Source: Candidatus Scatosoma pullistercoris
Lineage (GTDB): Bacteria > Bacillota > Clostridia > Christensenellales > Borkfalkiaceae
DNA: 6,142 bases
Assembly (NCBI GenBank): GCA_018714725.1
Contig: DVMZ01000070.1
Location: 1 to 6,142, forward strand
Direction of reading: 5' to 3'
Below are positions 1 to 5,401 of this stretch, in pieces. Each line of letters begins with the position of its first letter. Within the stretch, counting starts at the first letter, position 1. Under the pieces are notes generated by a model, which saw only the letters and a list, made by a program, of their open reading frames with translations, made no database searches and was not told where the DNA came from. Position numbers and translations under genes: made by a program.

Positions 1-39
1 GGCTGGGATCCTTCGGCCGCAATGGGAAGCCTTGATTGA
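1..39 (+). CDS. Possible 3' end of an upstream gene (partial)
   Basis: Reading from base 1, the frame gives GWDPSAAMGSLD and then TGA at 37-39. Base composition changes sharply right after this point, from GC-rich to strongly AT-rich, which is what a gene end looks like here. Only 12 residues are visible and they match no family I know. Another frame (from base 2) also stays open, to about base 183, but it runs through AT-rich promoter-like sequence. The call rests mainly on the composition change and is weak. Confidence 0.25.
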   Translation, partial: GWDPSAAMGSLD

Positions 40-46
40 TCCGAAA

Positions 47-75
47 TTGAAAAATCCGACAAATTCGTATATATT
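47..75 (+). promoter_or_regulatory. Candidate distal sigma-A promoter
   Basis: TTGAAA (47-52), a 17-base spacer and TATATT (70-75) differ from the vegetative consensus by one base in the -10 and two in the -35. The site lies in the AT-rich stretch upstream of the small gene. It would give a leader of nearly 200 nt, longer than from the second candidate at 169-197. AT-rich DNA produces such matches by chance, so confidence is moderate. Confidence 0.4.
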
Positions 76-168
76 TCGCGTGTTTTTTGTCAGTAAAATT
101 ATAAAAATATTTCGTTTTGAGAAAAAAGCAAACAGTTTTTGCGTTTTTTGCGGGGATTCTTTGTATTC

Positions 169-197
169 TTGTATTTTCGGCTGAATTGTGGTATACT
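169..197 (+). promoter_or_regulatory. Candidate proximal promoter of the small gene
   Basis: A TG-extended -10, TATACT at 192-197 with TG at 189-190, stands 17 bases from a weak -35, TTGTAT (169-174). Transcription would start near 204, leaving a leader of about 75 nt before the ribosome binding site at 265-269. The extended -10 compensates for the poor -35. It is better placed for the small gene than the distal candidate. Confidence 0.5.
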
Positions 198-277
198 TTA
201 TCTATATCTGTTCAATCGCATAAATTCCGGACTAAAAACGGATTTTAGCAAGAGGAAATCTAAAGGAGGCAAAAAAC

Positions 278-322
278 ATGAAAAAGACGGTTTGCAAAAG
301 GAGTACGACACCGAAACCATGA
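278..322 (+). CDS. 14-codon upstream frame, or displaced start of the small gene
   Basis: AAAGGAGG ending at 269 lies 8 bases before ATG at 278. It is the only strong ribosome binding site for this gene. The frame it opens, MKKTVCKRSTTPKP, stops at TGA 320-322. That stop overlaps the in-frame ATG (319-321) of the next reading frame in an ATGA arrangement. There are two readings. It may be a short peptide coupled to translation of the downstream protein. Alternatively, it may be the true N-terminus, cut off by the loss of one base. One extra A in the run at 281-285 or at 296-299 would join the frames into a protein of about 77 residues. I favour the frameshift reading because the residues just before ATG 319 in the downstream frame (KEYDTET) look like genuine protein. 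Confidence 0.45.
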   Translation: MKKTVCKRSTTPKP

Positions 323-510
323 CGGTTGTCAAGAAGGCGGCGCACGGCGCTTATGGGGATCCCGCAGGGTATGAAGAAGTTCTGTACGTTGCGGCAGACG
401 GGAAATACTTCCTGTACGGCGTGGGCGGAGAAACCTCTCCTTATCCCCAGGAAAAACTGGTCAGCCTGGCAAAAGCCAAGGCCGCGGCATGGGAAAAGGA
501 AAACGCGTAA
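319..510 (+). CDS. Small uncharacterised protein, 5' end possibly frameshifted
   Basis: From ATG 319 the protein has 63 residues. The reading frame extends upstream past this ATG, and its sequence there, QKEYDTET, also reads as coding. From memory, the pattern YDTET, YEEVLY, GKYFLYGVGG, a following SPY, and a charged alanine-rich helix at the C-terminus resembles a widespread family of small soluble hypothetical proteins in Clostridia. Its function is unknown to me. There is no signal peptide and no membrane segment, so it is presumably cytoplasmic. The site before ATG 319 is weak: AAAGGAG (297-303) lies about 15 bases away. The good site at 265-269 serves the out-of-frame ATG 278. A hairpin at 541-571 follows, which makes this a single-gene unit. 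Confidence 0.6.
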   Translation: MTVVKKAAHGAYGDPAGYEEVLYVAADGKYFLYGVGGETSPYPQEKLVSLAKAKAAAWEKENA

Positions 511-540
511 CCGACTGAGTACGGCAACGCATCGGACGGG

Positions 541-571
541 AAGCGGGCGGAACAAAAAGTTCCGCCCGCTT
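541..571 (+). terminator. Hairpin after the small gene, probable terminator
   Basis: The arms 541-553 and 559-571 are perfectly complementary over 13 bp, with a five-A loop at 554-558. The hairpin starts 30 bases after the stop codon. The downstream flank (TCTTGCACTCTGTT) is only modestly T-rich, so this is not a textbook intrinsic terminator. It might also act as an RNA 3'-end stabiliser. Confidence 0.6.
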
Positions 572-606
572 CTTGCACTCTGTTCCGGTTTACGGAAAAA
601 TCTGTC

Positions 607-620
607 CGGTAAATTTACCG
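607..620. promoter_or_regulatory. Perfect 14-bp palindrome, candidate operator
   Basis: CGGTAAATTTACCG is identical to its own reverse complement. It ends seven bases before the -35 box of the GH31 gene promoter. That position and symmetry fit a binding site for a dimeric transcription factor. No regulator gene is in the window, so the protein is unknown. A near-palindrome of similar sequence occurs at 3369-3385. The operator role is an inference from symmetry and position. Confidence 0.4.
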
Positions 621-627
621 AAAAGGG

Positions 628-656
628 ATGACTTTTCAAAAAAAATATGTTATAAT
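628..656 (+). promoter_or_regulatory. Promoter of the GH31 gene
   Basis: A perfect -10, TATAAT (651-656), is extended by TG at 648-649. It stands 17 bases from ATGACT (628-633), which matches four of six bases of TTGACA. The spacer contains an A-run. Transcription would begin near 663 and give a leader of about 140 nt before the GH31 start codon. Confidence 0.75.
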
Positions 657-696
657 AAAATCAGTCCGGGATCGTATAAAGAGCATACGTCGGATT

Positions 697-756
697 GCGG
701 GCGGAAACCTGTCTGTTTTCATGCAGACAAGGGAAGCCGCGTGCAGTGCGGCCCGC
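697..756 (+). promoter_or_regulatory. Structured 5' leader of the GH31 mRNA
   Basis: Several stems can form. GCGGGC (697-702) pairs with GCCCGC (751-756) and encloses the others. TGTCTG (710-715) pairs with CAGACA (724-729). GCCGC (736-740) pairs with GCGGC (748-752). The first and third stems share bases 751-752, so they compete at that edge. I recognise no known riboswitch or T-box, and no T-run follows that would make an attenuator. A regulatory role is possible but unproven. Confidence 0.3.
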
Positions 757-800
757 TGTTCAGTCGGTTCTGCGATCAATAAAAAACGGAGAAAGGGAAG

Positions 801-2939
801 ATGATGGAAGAACTCAGATTCGGGAATCTCCGGATACAGTTTGTATCCGCGGAGATCGTGCGCGCAGAATATGCGCAAGACGGCGTTTTTTGCGACGCAA
901 ACACCCTGTTTGTCCCCGATCGGAAAGAATCGGGAAATGCGCCGGAATACACCGTCTGTAAAGGTCCGGAAAGCATAACGGTTTGTTTTGAAAGGAAGGA
1001 ATTGTCGATTCCCCGGGACTGTAAGGGCCTGCAGGGAATTACTTTGCGGAATGCGGACGGGGAAGTGCTCTGCCGGCTGAAAAAGCGCCGGAAAAATACG
1101 GGCGAATTGCCGGCGGTGCGAAATACCCCGGAAGTATTTGTCCTTTTCGATTGCCCGCGGATCTCTGTTCCGGAAGGCGGATACACTTATCGCGGCGAAG
1201 CGGAAAACAGCGGTTATAAAATCGAAGAGAAGGCGCAGGACGTGTATTTTCTCCTGTGCGGAAAAGACGCTTCAAAATTGCGCCGGCTGTATGTGGAGCT
1301 GACGGGCAGGTGTGAGATGATTCGTCTTTCCACGCTGGGCACCTGGAATTCAAAGTATTTCGTGTACGACGAGGAGAGCGCGAAACAGGTGATCCTCGAT
1401 TATGAAAAATACGACGTTCCGCTGGATAACATGGTGCTGGACACGGACTGGCGCGCGGCGTCCGATCGCGGAATCGGATATGACGTCGATACGAAACTGT
1501 TTCCGGACATGAAGCGCTTTCTGGACTTTGCGCACGCTCATGGCGTGGAAATCATGTTCAACGACCATCCGGAACCCGTGGACGGGACGGCGTCCGTACT
1601 CTCTCCGGCGGAAGTGAAATACCGCGAAGAAAAATTGCAGGGGCTGATGAAACTGGGGCTGGACGTCTGGTGGTACGACCGCAACTGGCATACCGCTTTG
1701 AAAAGCCCGGTTCCGGAAATCCGGCCGGAGACGTTCGGACTGTATCTGTTTGAAGAGATCACCCGCCATTACTGGCAGCAGGTCTCCGGAGACAAACGCA
1801 AGTATCGCCGCCCCGTCGTGATGGGCAACGTCAACAACATTCAGAACGGCGTATATCAGGAAATCGGGGACAGCGCGTCGCACCGGTTCGGAATGCAGTG
1901 GACGGGCGACATCGCCAGCGGTCCGGCGGATCTGAGACAGGAAGTGAAAAATCTTCTGCGGGCGTCGGATAACTGCATCGCCTATGTGAACGCCGATTGC
2001 GGCGGGCATACCGGGAATCCCGACAAACTGATGTATCTTCGCTGGATTCAGTTCGGCGTTCTTTCGCCCGTATTCCGTCCTCATTGCACGAACACCGTCG
2101 AGAGATTCCGCGAACCCTGGGTCTATGATAAAGATGCGCTGAATGTCTCGCGGAATTATATAAAAATGCGCTATCGCCTGCTTCCGGTCATCTATCAGAA
2201 TGCGTTTGATAATTACCTTACGGGAACGCCGATCTTCCGCGGCTTGGGCTGGGAATACCCGGAGGACAAAAAAGCGGCTTCGGTCCGCAATGAATACATG
2301 CTCGGAAAAGATTTGCTGATCGCGCCGGTCGCCGTGGGGGGAAGGGCGATGCGTTCGGTGTATCTCCCCGAAGGAAAATGGCTGAATGTGTTCACCGGAA
2401 AAGTATATCGCGGGGGCAGGTATGCGATGAGCTGCGCATACAATGAAACGCTGCTGTTTGTAAGGCTGGGGGCGCTTCTCCCGCTGGCGCCGGACGCGGC
2501 GAACACGAAAAAACAGCGCTGGAACAAACTCACCTATGATTTCTATCCCGATCCCGAGGCTTCCGACGAGGGCGCTCTGTATGAGGACGACGGGGAGACG
2601 ACGGCCTATCAGTCGGGGGAATATCGCCTGAGTCCGTACAAGGCATATTTCGACCGGGAAGAAAACGCTTATGTCGTGCGGCTTGCCGGGGCGGAAGGGC
2701 GTTTTTCCGGGAAGAGAGCCTTTGCGAAGCGATCGGTTACGGTGCGCCTGCACTTGCTCGGGCAAAAAGTGCGCGGCGCAACGCTGAACGGCGCGGAAAT
2801 CGGATTGGAGCGGATTGCCCGGGACAGTTCTGCATTTCCGTTTGCGGTGAAAGGCGGCGCGCGGGAGGGAGAAGTGCTGACGGCTACGTGGACAACTTCT
2901 GTCAAAGAGGACAGCGAATTGAAGTTTTATCTCGGGTAA
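801..2939 (+). CDS. GH31-family glycoside hydrolase, cytoplasmic, substrate unknown
   Basis: A 712-residue retaining alpha-glycosidase of family GH31 (the family of alpha-glucosidases, alpha-xylosidases and others). An N-terminal beta-sandwich (roughly 1-170) leads into a TIM barrel (roughly 177-490) starting at W182 and including LDTDW (213-217). WWYDRNW (290-296) gives the likely nucleophile D293, and WTGD (367-370) the likely acid/base D370. D399, R414-W415 and H428 (RPH) lie in the usual substrate-site positions. A C-terminal beta domain follows from KDLLIAPV (503-510), then a DUF5110-like segment with YEDDG (594-598). There is no signal peptide, so it probably acts on sugars already imported. 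The nucleophile motif is not the common WxDMNE, so the substrate should not be assumed to be maltose-like. GGAG (788-791) precedes ATG 801; ATG 804 is equally possible. No transporter or regulator lies beside it. Confidence 0.93.
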   Translation: MMEELRFGNLRIQFVSAEIVRAEYAQDGVFCDANTLFVPDRKESGNAPEYTVCKGPESITVCFERKELSIPRDCKGLQGITLRNADGEVLCRLKKRRKNTGELPAVRNTPEVFVLFDCPRISVPEGGYTYRGEAENSGYKIEEKAQDVYFLLCGKDASKLRRLYVELTGRCEMIRLSTLGTWNSKYFVYDEESAKQVILDYEKYDVPLDNMVLDTDWRAASDRGIGYDVDTKLFPDMKRFLDFAHAHGVEIMFNDHPEPVDGTASVLSPAEVKYREEKLQGLMKLGLDVWWYDRNWHTALKSPVPEIRPETFGLYLFEEITRHYWQQVSGDKRKYRRPVVMGNVNNIQNGVYQEIGDSASHRFGMQWTGDIASGPADLRQEVKNLLRASDNCIAYVNADCGGHTGNPDKLMYLRWIQFGVLSPVFRPHCTNTVERFREPWVYDKDALNVSRNYIKMRYRLLPVIYQNAFDNYLTGTPIFRGLGWEYPEDKKAASVRNEYMLGKDLLIAPVAVGGRAMRSVYLPEGKWLNVFTGKVYRGGRYAMSCAYNETLLFVRLGALLPLAPDAANTKKQRWNKLTYDFYPDPEASDEGALYEDDGETTAYQSGEYRLSPYKAYFDREENAYVVRLAGAEGRFSGKRAFAKRSVTVRLHLLGQKVRGATLNGAEIGLERIARDSSAFPFAVKGGAREGEVLTATWTTSVKEDSELKFYLG

Positions 2940-3106
2940 GCGCCGGCGCGATCAGCGCGGTGTTCGGCTTGGTCAACCTCGTGATGATGAAAAAAACGAA
3001 AAACATCGGCCTGAAAGTGCTCATTTTTGTCGGATTTTTTGCCGCTACCCTTGTAGTCTGCTGGTTGCTTGCGCTTGCGTTTTTGAAAGGGACCGGAGCG
3101 ATATAA
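2888..3106 (+). CDS. Very small putative membrane protein overlapping the GH31 3' end
   Basis: The frame from GTG 2888 encodes 72 residues. A strong hydrophobic helix lies at about 42-66 (VLIFVGFFAATLVVCWLLAL in its core), and a weaker one at about 19-33. Between them is a basic linker, KKTKN. The start is uncertain. GTG 2888 lies inside the GH31 gene, with a purine-rich GGAGGGAG about 15-20 bases upstream. GTG 2960, ATG 2984 or ATG 2987 would give a shorter protein with one helix and a basic N-terminus, but none has a ribosome binding site. Translation may depend on coupling to the GH31 gene. I recognise no family, and the protein probably sits in the cytoplasmic membrane. The clear membrane helix beyond the GH31 stop is the main reason to believe it is real. 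Confidence 0.5.
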   Translation: MDNFCQRGQRIEVLSRVSAGAISAVFGLVNLVMMKKTKNIGLKVLIFVGFFAATLVVCWLLALAFLKGTGAI

Positions 3107-3154
3107 TCCGGGGCTTATAACGGATAGGAATGGTATTGGGAAATCATGGTGCCA

Positions 3155-3190
3155 CGGTGCGTCGCCTTTGCGGGCGGCGCACTGTTTCGT
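3155..3190 (+). terminator. Intrinsic terminator of the GH31 unit
   Basis: The arms 3157-3166 and 3173-3182 pair over 10 bp with one G-U, and two more pairs extend the stem outward to 3155 and 3184. The loop is TTTGCG. The flank TTTCGTT supplies a short T-rich tail. It lies about 50 bases after the small membrane protein's stop, which suits a shared transcript with the GH31 gene. Confidence 0.65.
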
Positions 3191-3604
3191 TAAAAGACAA
3201 CCAACCTCTCGCCATGCAGGGGAAAAACAGAACGGAAGCGCGGCAAAGAGCCTTTCCGATGATTTATCTGCGGGACGGAGCAGACGCCGGGGAAGAAGAG
3301 TAAAATAAATTGCGGCCGGGGCAGTAAATACAGGAGACCCGTAAAAGGTCGGGACAGGGGAGCGATGACCGGAAAATTTTACCGGGCAAAGAATGCAGGG
3401 GGAAGCAAGAGAAAAACAGAGAAAAGGACAGGACAATCCGCACAAACGAAACGGAAGGGAACGGGAAGGCGGAAAATGCCGTTTGTTTGTGCGGAAAAGG
3501 GAACAAAATCGGACGAAAAAGGCAGGAAAAAAGAATTTTGGGGGAGGGAAACGGGAAAACGAATGAAAAATCCGTGAATTTGATGCCGGAGAGGGCAAAG
3601 GCGC
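3191..3604 (+). other. Gene-free purine-rich intergenic stretch
   Basis: No reading frame here looks like a protein. The open frames on the plus strand are lysine-, arginine- and glycine-rich because of base composition, and they lack ribosome binding sites. By hand count, about 75% of bases in 3361-3660 are purines on the plus strand, far from the balance in the flanking genes. The stretch contains a near-palindrome (3369-3385) and a long imperfect inverted repeat (3438-3494). I found no hallmark of RNase P RNA, tmRNA, SRP RNA, tRNA or a known riboswitch. No convincing promoter starts within it. Confidence 0.7.
3438..3494. repeat. Long imperfect inverted repeat
   Basis: The left arm, CCGCACAAACGAAACGG (3438-3454), and the right arm, CCGTTTGTTTGTGCGG (3479-3494), pair along their whole length with a single bulged base. 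T3437 and A3495 can add one more pair. The loop of 24 bases is almost all purine on the plus strand. No T-run follows on the plus strand and only a poor one on the minus strand, so a terminator role is doubtful. It could be the core of an unrecognised structured RNA or the remains of a repeat element. Confidence 0.6.
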
Positions 3605-3633
3605 TTGCCTGGCGGGAAAAAAAGGATTATAAT
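3605..3633 (+). promoter_or_regulatory. Promoter of the aminotransferase gene
   Basis: TTGCCT (3605-3610), a 17-base spacer and a perfect TATAAT (3628-3633) make a good sigma-A promoter. Transcription would start near 3640 and leave a leader of about 70 nt. This makes the aminotransferase its own transcription unit, separate from the GH31 unit. Confidence 0.7.
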
Positions 3634-3711
3634 GGAACGGAACAGGACGAAAGGGCGGGGACGGAATAAATTTCACCATGGCAACCGCCTGAAAACGGGA
3701 GGCAGAAAAAA

Positions 3712-4914
3712 ATGATCAACGAAAAGATGTACGGCTTGGGCAGCAGGCGTTCGGCGATACGGGAGATTTTCGAGTATGCAAAGCGGAGAGCTTCGGAGGT
3801 CGGCGCAGAAAACGTGTTCGATTTTTCCATCGGCAATCCGTCGGTGCCGGCGCCCGCCTGCGTGGACGAAGCGATCGGCCGTATTCTGAAAGAAACGCCG
3901 TCGGTGGAACTGCACGGCTATACGCCGGCGCAGGGGGATAAAAAATGCCGCGACAGAATTGCCGCCAACCTCAACGCGCGCTTCGGCGCGGACATTTCCG
4001 GCGACGATCTGTACATGACCTGCGGGGCGGCGGCCTGTCTGACCGTCTCCATTCATGCGCTGGCCTGTCCGGGGGACGAATTTATCGCCTTTGCGCCCTA
4101 TTTTGCCGAATACAAAGTCTTTGTGGAGGGAGCGGGGGCGAAATTTACGGCGATTCCGGCCGAAAAGGACACCTTTCTGCCCGACCTCGAAGCGCTTCAG
4201 AAGGCGATGAACCGATCGGTGAAAGGGATCATCATCAATTCTCCCAACAATCCCACGGGGGTGGTGTACGGGGAAGAGACCGTTCGGAAACTTGCCCGTT
4301 TCCTCCAGGAAAAGGAGAAGGAGTACGGGCATCCCGTCTATCTGATTTCCGACGAGCCGTATCGCGAACTCGTGTATGACGAGGAGGCGAAAGTGCCGTA
4401 TGTTCCCCGGTATTATCCCGATACGCTCGTCTGCTACTCCTATTCCAAATCGCTGTCCCTGCCCGGCGAGCGGATCGGGTACATTGCCGTGAATCCGCGG
4501 GCGGCGGACGCAAAGGCGCTGTATGCGGCCGTGTGCGGCGCGGGACGGGTGCTCGGGTTCGTATGCGCGCCCGCTCTCTTTCAGCGCGTGGCGGCGGAAT
4601 GCGACGGCAAAACGGCCGATCTCGGCGTCTATCGGCGCAACCGCGATCTCCTGTATCGGAGATTGACGGACCTCGGATTTTCCTGCACTTATCCGGACGG
4701 GGCGTTTTATCTGTTTGTGAAATCCCCGGAGCCGGACGCGGACGCTTTCTGCGAGCGGGCGAGAAAATATGAACTGCTGTTTGTGTCCGGGGAGGATTTC
4801 GGCTGTCCCGGGTATGTGCGGATTGCCTATTGCGTCCCGACGGAGTGCATCGGGCGCGCGCTGCCCCGCTTTGCGTCTCTTGCAGCGGAATACGGGCTGG
4901 TGAAAAAAGGCTGA
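3712..4914 (+). CDS. Class I/II PLP-dependent aminotransferase
   Basis: A 400-residue fold-type I aminotransferase of the aspartate aminotransferase superfamily, of normal length for the family. It transfers an amino group between an amino acid and a 2-oxo acid using pyridoxal phosphate in the cytoplasm. The visible signatures are GNP (41-43), HGYTPAQG with Y70, and NSPNNPTG (176-183), whose asparagine contacts the cofactor. SDEPY (213-217) has D214 for the pyridine nitrogen. SYSKSLSLPGERIGY has K246 as the Schiff-base lysine, and R370 in RIAY is the usual substrate-carboxylate arginine. All catalytic positions are present. The amino-acid specificity cannot be read from the sequence; aspartate-, alanine- or aromatic-type activity are all possible. 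GGGAGG (3697-3702) lies 9 bases before ATG 3712. It has its own promoter and is followed by a GC-rich hairpin, so it appears monocistronic. Confidence 0.95.
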   Translation: MINEKMYGLGSRRSAIREIFEYAKRRASEVGAENVFDFSIGNPSVPAPACVDEAIGRILKETPSVELHGYTPAQGDKKCRDRIAANLNARFGADISGDDLYMTCGAAACLTVSIHALACPGDEFIAFAPYFAEYKVFVEGAGAKFTAIPAEKDTFLPDLEALQKAMNRSVKGIIINSPNNPTGVVYGEETVRKLARFLQEKEKEYGHPVYLISDEPYRELVYDEEAKVPYVPRYYPDTLVCYSYSKSLSLPGERIGYIAVNPRAADAKALYAAVCGAGRVLGFVCAPALFQRVAAECDGKTADLGVYRRNRDLLYRRLTDLGFSCTYPDGAFYLFVKSPEPDADAFCERARKYELLFVSGEDFGCPGYVRIAYCVPTECIGRALPRFASLAAEYGLVKKG

Positions 4915-4919
4915 AAAGT

Positions 4920-4953
4920 CGCCGCCGGGGCCGGAAAACCGGCCCCGGCGGCG
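4920..4953. terminator. GC-rich hairpin after the aminotransferase gene
   Basis: The arms 4920-4934 and 4939-4953 form 15 perfect pairs, nearly all G-C, closed by an AAAA loop. The hairpin begins 5 bases after the stop codon. The plus-strand flank (AAGAGATCAGG) has no T-run, so it is not a classical terminator for the gene before it. On the minus strand the hairpin is followed by GACTTTTCAG, a better tail. It may block transcription in both directions or protect the mRNA 3' end. Confidence 0.6.
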
Positions 4954-5101
4954 GAAGAGATCAGGCCTCGGAAACGTCTTTCGCAAGCAAGAACGGGCGG
5001 GTCGGAACCTTCCGTCGCTTTTTGGAAAGAACCGCGAAGGGGAACCGGAAAAGTTTCGTCGAAAAAAATCGGAAAAACTTTTGAAAATTCCTCAAAAAGG
5101 A

Positions 5102-5130
5102 TTGACAAGCGGGCTCAAGTGTGGTAAAAT
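5102..5130 (+). promoter_or_regulatory. Promoter of the rpmG-secE-nusG operon
   Basis: A perfect -35, TTGACA (5102-5107), a 17-base spacer and TAAAAT (5125-5130) with an extending TG at 5122-5123 form a near-consensus vegetative promoter. This suits a highly expressed ribosomal-protein operon. Transcription would start near 5137, about 45 bases before rpmG. Confidence 0.85.
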
Positions 5131-5181
5131 CTCTTTGCGCACCTGAAAAAGGGTGTAATTTTTTTGTATGGAGTTTTGGAT

Positions 5182-5346
5182 ATGGCAACGAAAACGGCAA
5201 GGGCCAAGATTACGTTTGAGTGCACGGAATGCAAGCACAGAAATTATGACAGTCTGAAAAATAAAAAGAACGATCCGGACAGGCTGGTGCTGAAGAAGTA
5301 TTGCCCTTTCTGCAAAAAGCATACCGAGCATAAAGAAGCGAAATAA
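5182..5346 (+). CDS. rpmG: 50S ribosomal protein L33
   Basis: A 54-residue basic protein of the large ribosomal subunit, of normal length. It carries two CxxC pairs, C14/C17 and C41/C44, forming the zinc ribbon of the cysteine-containing (C+) type of L33. Typical L33 features are the N-terminal run of basic residues, HRNY after the first pair, and the NDPDRL segment. ATG 5182 is chosen because GGAG (5170-5173) lies 8 bases upstream and the protein then begins like other L33 sequences. An in-frame ATG at 5168 has no ribosome binding site of this quality. It leads the operon with secE and nusG, an order common in Bacillota. A C+ type L33 requires zinc; many genomes also carry a cysteine-free paralog, which cannot be checked here. 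Confidence 0.96.
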   Translation: MATKTARAKITFECTECKHRNYDSLKNKKNDPDRLVLKKYCPFCKKHTEHKEAK

Positions 5347-5401
5347 TCACGCAATCGGACAGGCCGTGTAATCTGCGGCGGGTCCGGAAAGGAGCAGCGC
5401 A

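Noticed and set aside
122..149. Weak stem GCAAA/TTTGC (128-132 with 138-142) followed by a T-run, as a terminator of an upstream gene
   Set aside because: The stem is only about five pairs with a low GC content. In AT-rich DNA this is expected by chance.
139..318. Extension of the small gene's frame upstream to ATG 139, giving 123 residues
   Set aside because: The added part runs through AT-rich DNA containing the -10 box at 192-197, encodes an odd F/Y/L-rich peptide, and ATG 139 lacks a ribosome binding site. Only the last stretch before 319 looks like protein.
1350..2765. 471-codon open frame on the minus strand within the GH31 gene
   Set aside because: It is an antisense shadow of a gene with complete family motifs. 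It has no recognisable protein features and is explained by the codon composition of the GH31 frame.
3365..3669. Plus-strand open frames of 70 and 60 codons in the purine-rich gap
   Set aside because: Their lysine, arginine, glycine and glutamate content follows directly from purine-rich DNA, and there are no proper ribosome binding sites or recognisable motifs.
3688..3703. TGAAAACG resembling half of a CcpA (cre) site before the aminotransferase
   Set aside because: The second half does not match the cre consensus, and the segment overlaps the ribosome binding site, which explains its composition.
3673..4986. 437-codon open frame on the minus strand opposite the aminotransferase
   Set aside because: This is again an antisense shadow. 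The plus strand carries all PLP-enzyme motifs, and the minus frame is arginine- and histidine-rich without any family signature.
4961..5200. Minus-strand frame ending RPFLLAKDVSEA, eight bases before the GC hairpin, whose T-tail faces that strand
   Set aside because: The end looks mildly protein-like, but the frame is low-complexity upstream and overlaps the rpmG promoter and start. No ribosome binding site or shorter convincing start was found.
5347..5401. Possible tRNA-Trp between rpmG and secE
   Set aside because: The gap is only 55 bases and has no cloverleaf or CCA anticodon arm.
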